Below are positions 63,046 to 64,000 of a stretch of 64,000 nucleotides of DNA, piece after piece (the first letter of the stretch is position 1; every line of letters starts with the position of its first letter). The notes below the pieces were generated by a model. The model saw only the letters and a program-made list of their open reading frames with translations, made no database searches and was not told the DNA's origin. The stretch comes from Tamlana crocina (GTDB lineage: Bacteria > Bacteroidota > Bacteroidia > Flavobacteriales > Flavobacteriaceae): assembly GCA_040429635.1 (NCBI GenBank), contig CP158972.1:2366001-2430000 (forward strand). Reading direction: 5' to 3'. The translations under genes and the position numbers were made by a program.

Positions 63046-64000
63046 ATGGATAAACTCGTTTTGTTTAATAGCGCCGCCCGAAACAAACTTTTAAGTAAAC
63101 GCTCTGGTGAGTCTAAGTTTGGTCAACATGTTCAAACATTAACCAGCATTTCCAATATATACGAACAACTTTGTAATTTGGATGTTAATTATGTGATTTT
63201 AGGTTTGCCCGAAGATGTTGGTGTGTTTGCCAACCACGGAAAAACGGGTACTGCAAGCGCTTGGAATACGGCTCTAAAAAGTCTGCTAAACGTACAGAGC
63301 AATAAACACACCTATGCTTCTAATGTTTTGATTTTAGGCCATTTGGATTTTACCGAAGAACTTAATGAAATTGCAAAATTAAAACCAACGAAAAAGAAGG
63401 ATGTTTTAAAAGCCAGAAAATGGGTTGAAAAAATTGATGCCGAAGTATCATACATAATCCATCAAATTGTTTCGGCGGGCAAAATTCCAATCGTAATTGG
63501 CGGCGGACACAACAATGCCTACGGAAACATAAAAGGCAGTAGCTTGGCTCTTAACACCTCCATAAATGCAGTTAATTTAGATGCCCATACCGATTTTAGG
63601 TCTGTTGAAGGGCGGCACAGCGGAAACGGTTTCAGTTACGCTTTCGCGGAAGGCTTTTTGGAAAATTATTTCGTTTTCGGGCTGCATGAAAATTATACTT
63701 CAGATGCCATTTTCAACACTTTTGAAAATTCAAAATATTTGGATTACAACACTTTTGAAAGTTTGGAAATTAGAAATGAACGCCGATTTAAAAAGGAATT
63801 GGCACGGGCCACCGAACACATTACCGCAAACCACTTCGGTATTGAAATAGATTGCGATGCCATTGAGAACATACCCAGTAGCGCCCAAACGCCCAGCGGA
63901 TTTACCGTTACCCAAGCCCGACAATTTGTGAGCCATTTTGCGAACAACCAGTACGCTACGTATTTGCATATTTGCGAAGCAGCACCCAAAAAAAAATCGG
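63046..64000 (+). CDS. Arginase/agmatinase/formimidoylglutamase family (3' end beyond window)
   Basis: Frame open from ATG 63046 to the edge (318 codons). Manganese ligands of the ureohydrolase family are present: His in VIGGGHNNAYG, NLDAHTDFR, and EIDCDAIENIPSSAQTPSG. Closest in layout to the flavobacterial formimidoylglutamase/arginase-like group; the substrate (arginine, agmatine, formimidoylglutamate) cannot be fixed. The first ~60 residues are a lineage-specific front part. Single gene on the plus strand. Confidence 0.88.
   Translation, partial: MDKLVLFNSAARNKLLSKRSGESKFGQHVQTLTSISNIYEQLCNLDVNYVILGLPEDVGVFANHGKTGTASAWNTALKSLLNVQSNKHTYASNVLILGHLDFTEELNEIAKLKPTKKKDVLKARKWVEKIDAEVSYIIHQIVSAGKIPIVIGGGHNNAYGNIKGSSLALNTSINAVNLDAHTDFRSVEGRHSGNGFSYAFAEGFLENYFVFGLHENYTSDAIFNTFENSKYLDYNTFESLEIRNERRFKKELARATEHITANHFGIEIDCDAIENIPSSAQTPSGFTVTQARQFVSHFANNQYATYLHICEAAPKKKS

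Overview
The window looks like the chromosome of a marine-type member of the Flavobacteriaceae (Bacteroidota). The evidence is low overall GC, type IX secretion C-terminal sorting domains, a hybrid one-protein two-component regulator with a Y_Y_Y/propeller sensor, promoters of the Bacteroidota TAnnTTTG class, menaquinone genes, and several families largely restricted to this phylum (DUF6266, DUF6943, DUF6952, VirE-N/DUF3987). Both window edges cut genes: a leucine-rich-repeat secreted protein on the left (1-1422, minus) and an arginase-family hydrolase on the right (from 63046, plus).

Left chromosomal arm (1-22.6 kb). It holds an ECF sigma / membrane-bound partner / outer-membrane barrel operon, then peroxide defence (katG, tpx) with a fasciclin protein and dgkA. 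A cell-envelope run follows: ftsK, a lolA-like carrier, an LptF/G permease and a ribBA whose second domain has lost its zinc ligands. Then come a T9SS cargo protein, a broken T9SS tail, a 1291-residue hybrid sensor-regulator, a DegT-type aminotransferase, a nitroreductase and tRNA-Ser(UGA).

Accessory region (22.8-46.2 kb). A decayed IS3-family element lies just outside a roughly 22.1 kb integrative element. The element is bounded by a 14-bp direct repeat (24132-24145 and 46209-46222) and sits in the 3' end of mnmE. Both repeat copies still encode the terminal Phe-Cys-Ile-Gly-Lys-stop of MnmE. At the right end are the tyrosine integrase and a replication/primase-like module. The centre is one long, tightly packed minus-strand operon: XRE regulator, HsdM, a half-size HsdS, RhuM, HsdR, a catalytically degenerate prokaryotic Argonaute, a DUF262/HNH (GmrSD-like) protein, a small possible RNase-H-fold protein, a Ser/Thr kinase and a zinc-ribbon protein. 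The left end carries DUF6266 and DUF6943 genes, two homologous structured (probably RNA) elements, and about 0.9 kb of GC-rich, hairpin-rich non-coding DNA. The most interesting content is the Argonaute embedded in a type I restriction operon next to a possible HNH effector, and the paired structured elements.

Right chromosomal arm (46.2-64 kb). It contains mnmE, cvfB, DUF2853, a menaquinone cluster (hotdog thioesterase, menF, menD), an operon with an orphan sensor kinase, and a CPBP-family membrane protein. An Lrp regulator diverges from a methionine-gamma-lyase-like enzyme and an NhaC transporter, a likely sulfur amino-acid uptake and degradation unit. The arm ends with ahpC, thioredoxin, DUF6952, a Crp/Fnr regulator, a coiled-coil membrane protein and the truncated arginase-family gene. 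Several genes (ribBA, mnmE, cvfB) have a TAnnTTTG box only 4-5 nt before the ATG, suggesting leaderless mRNAs.
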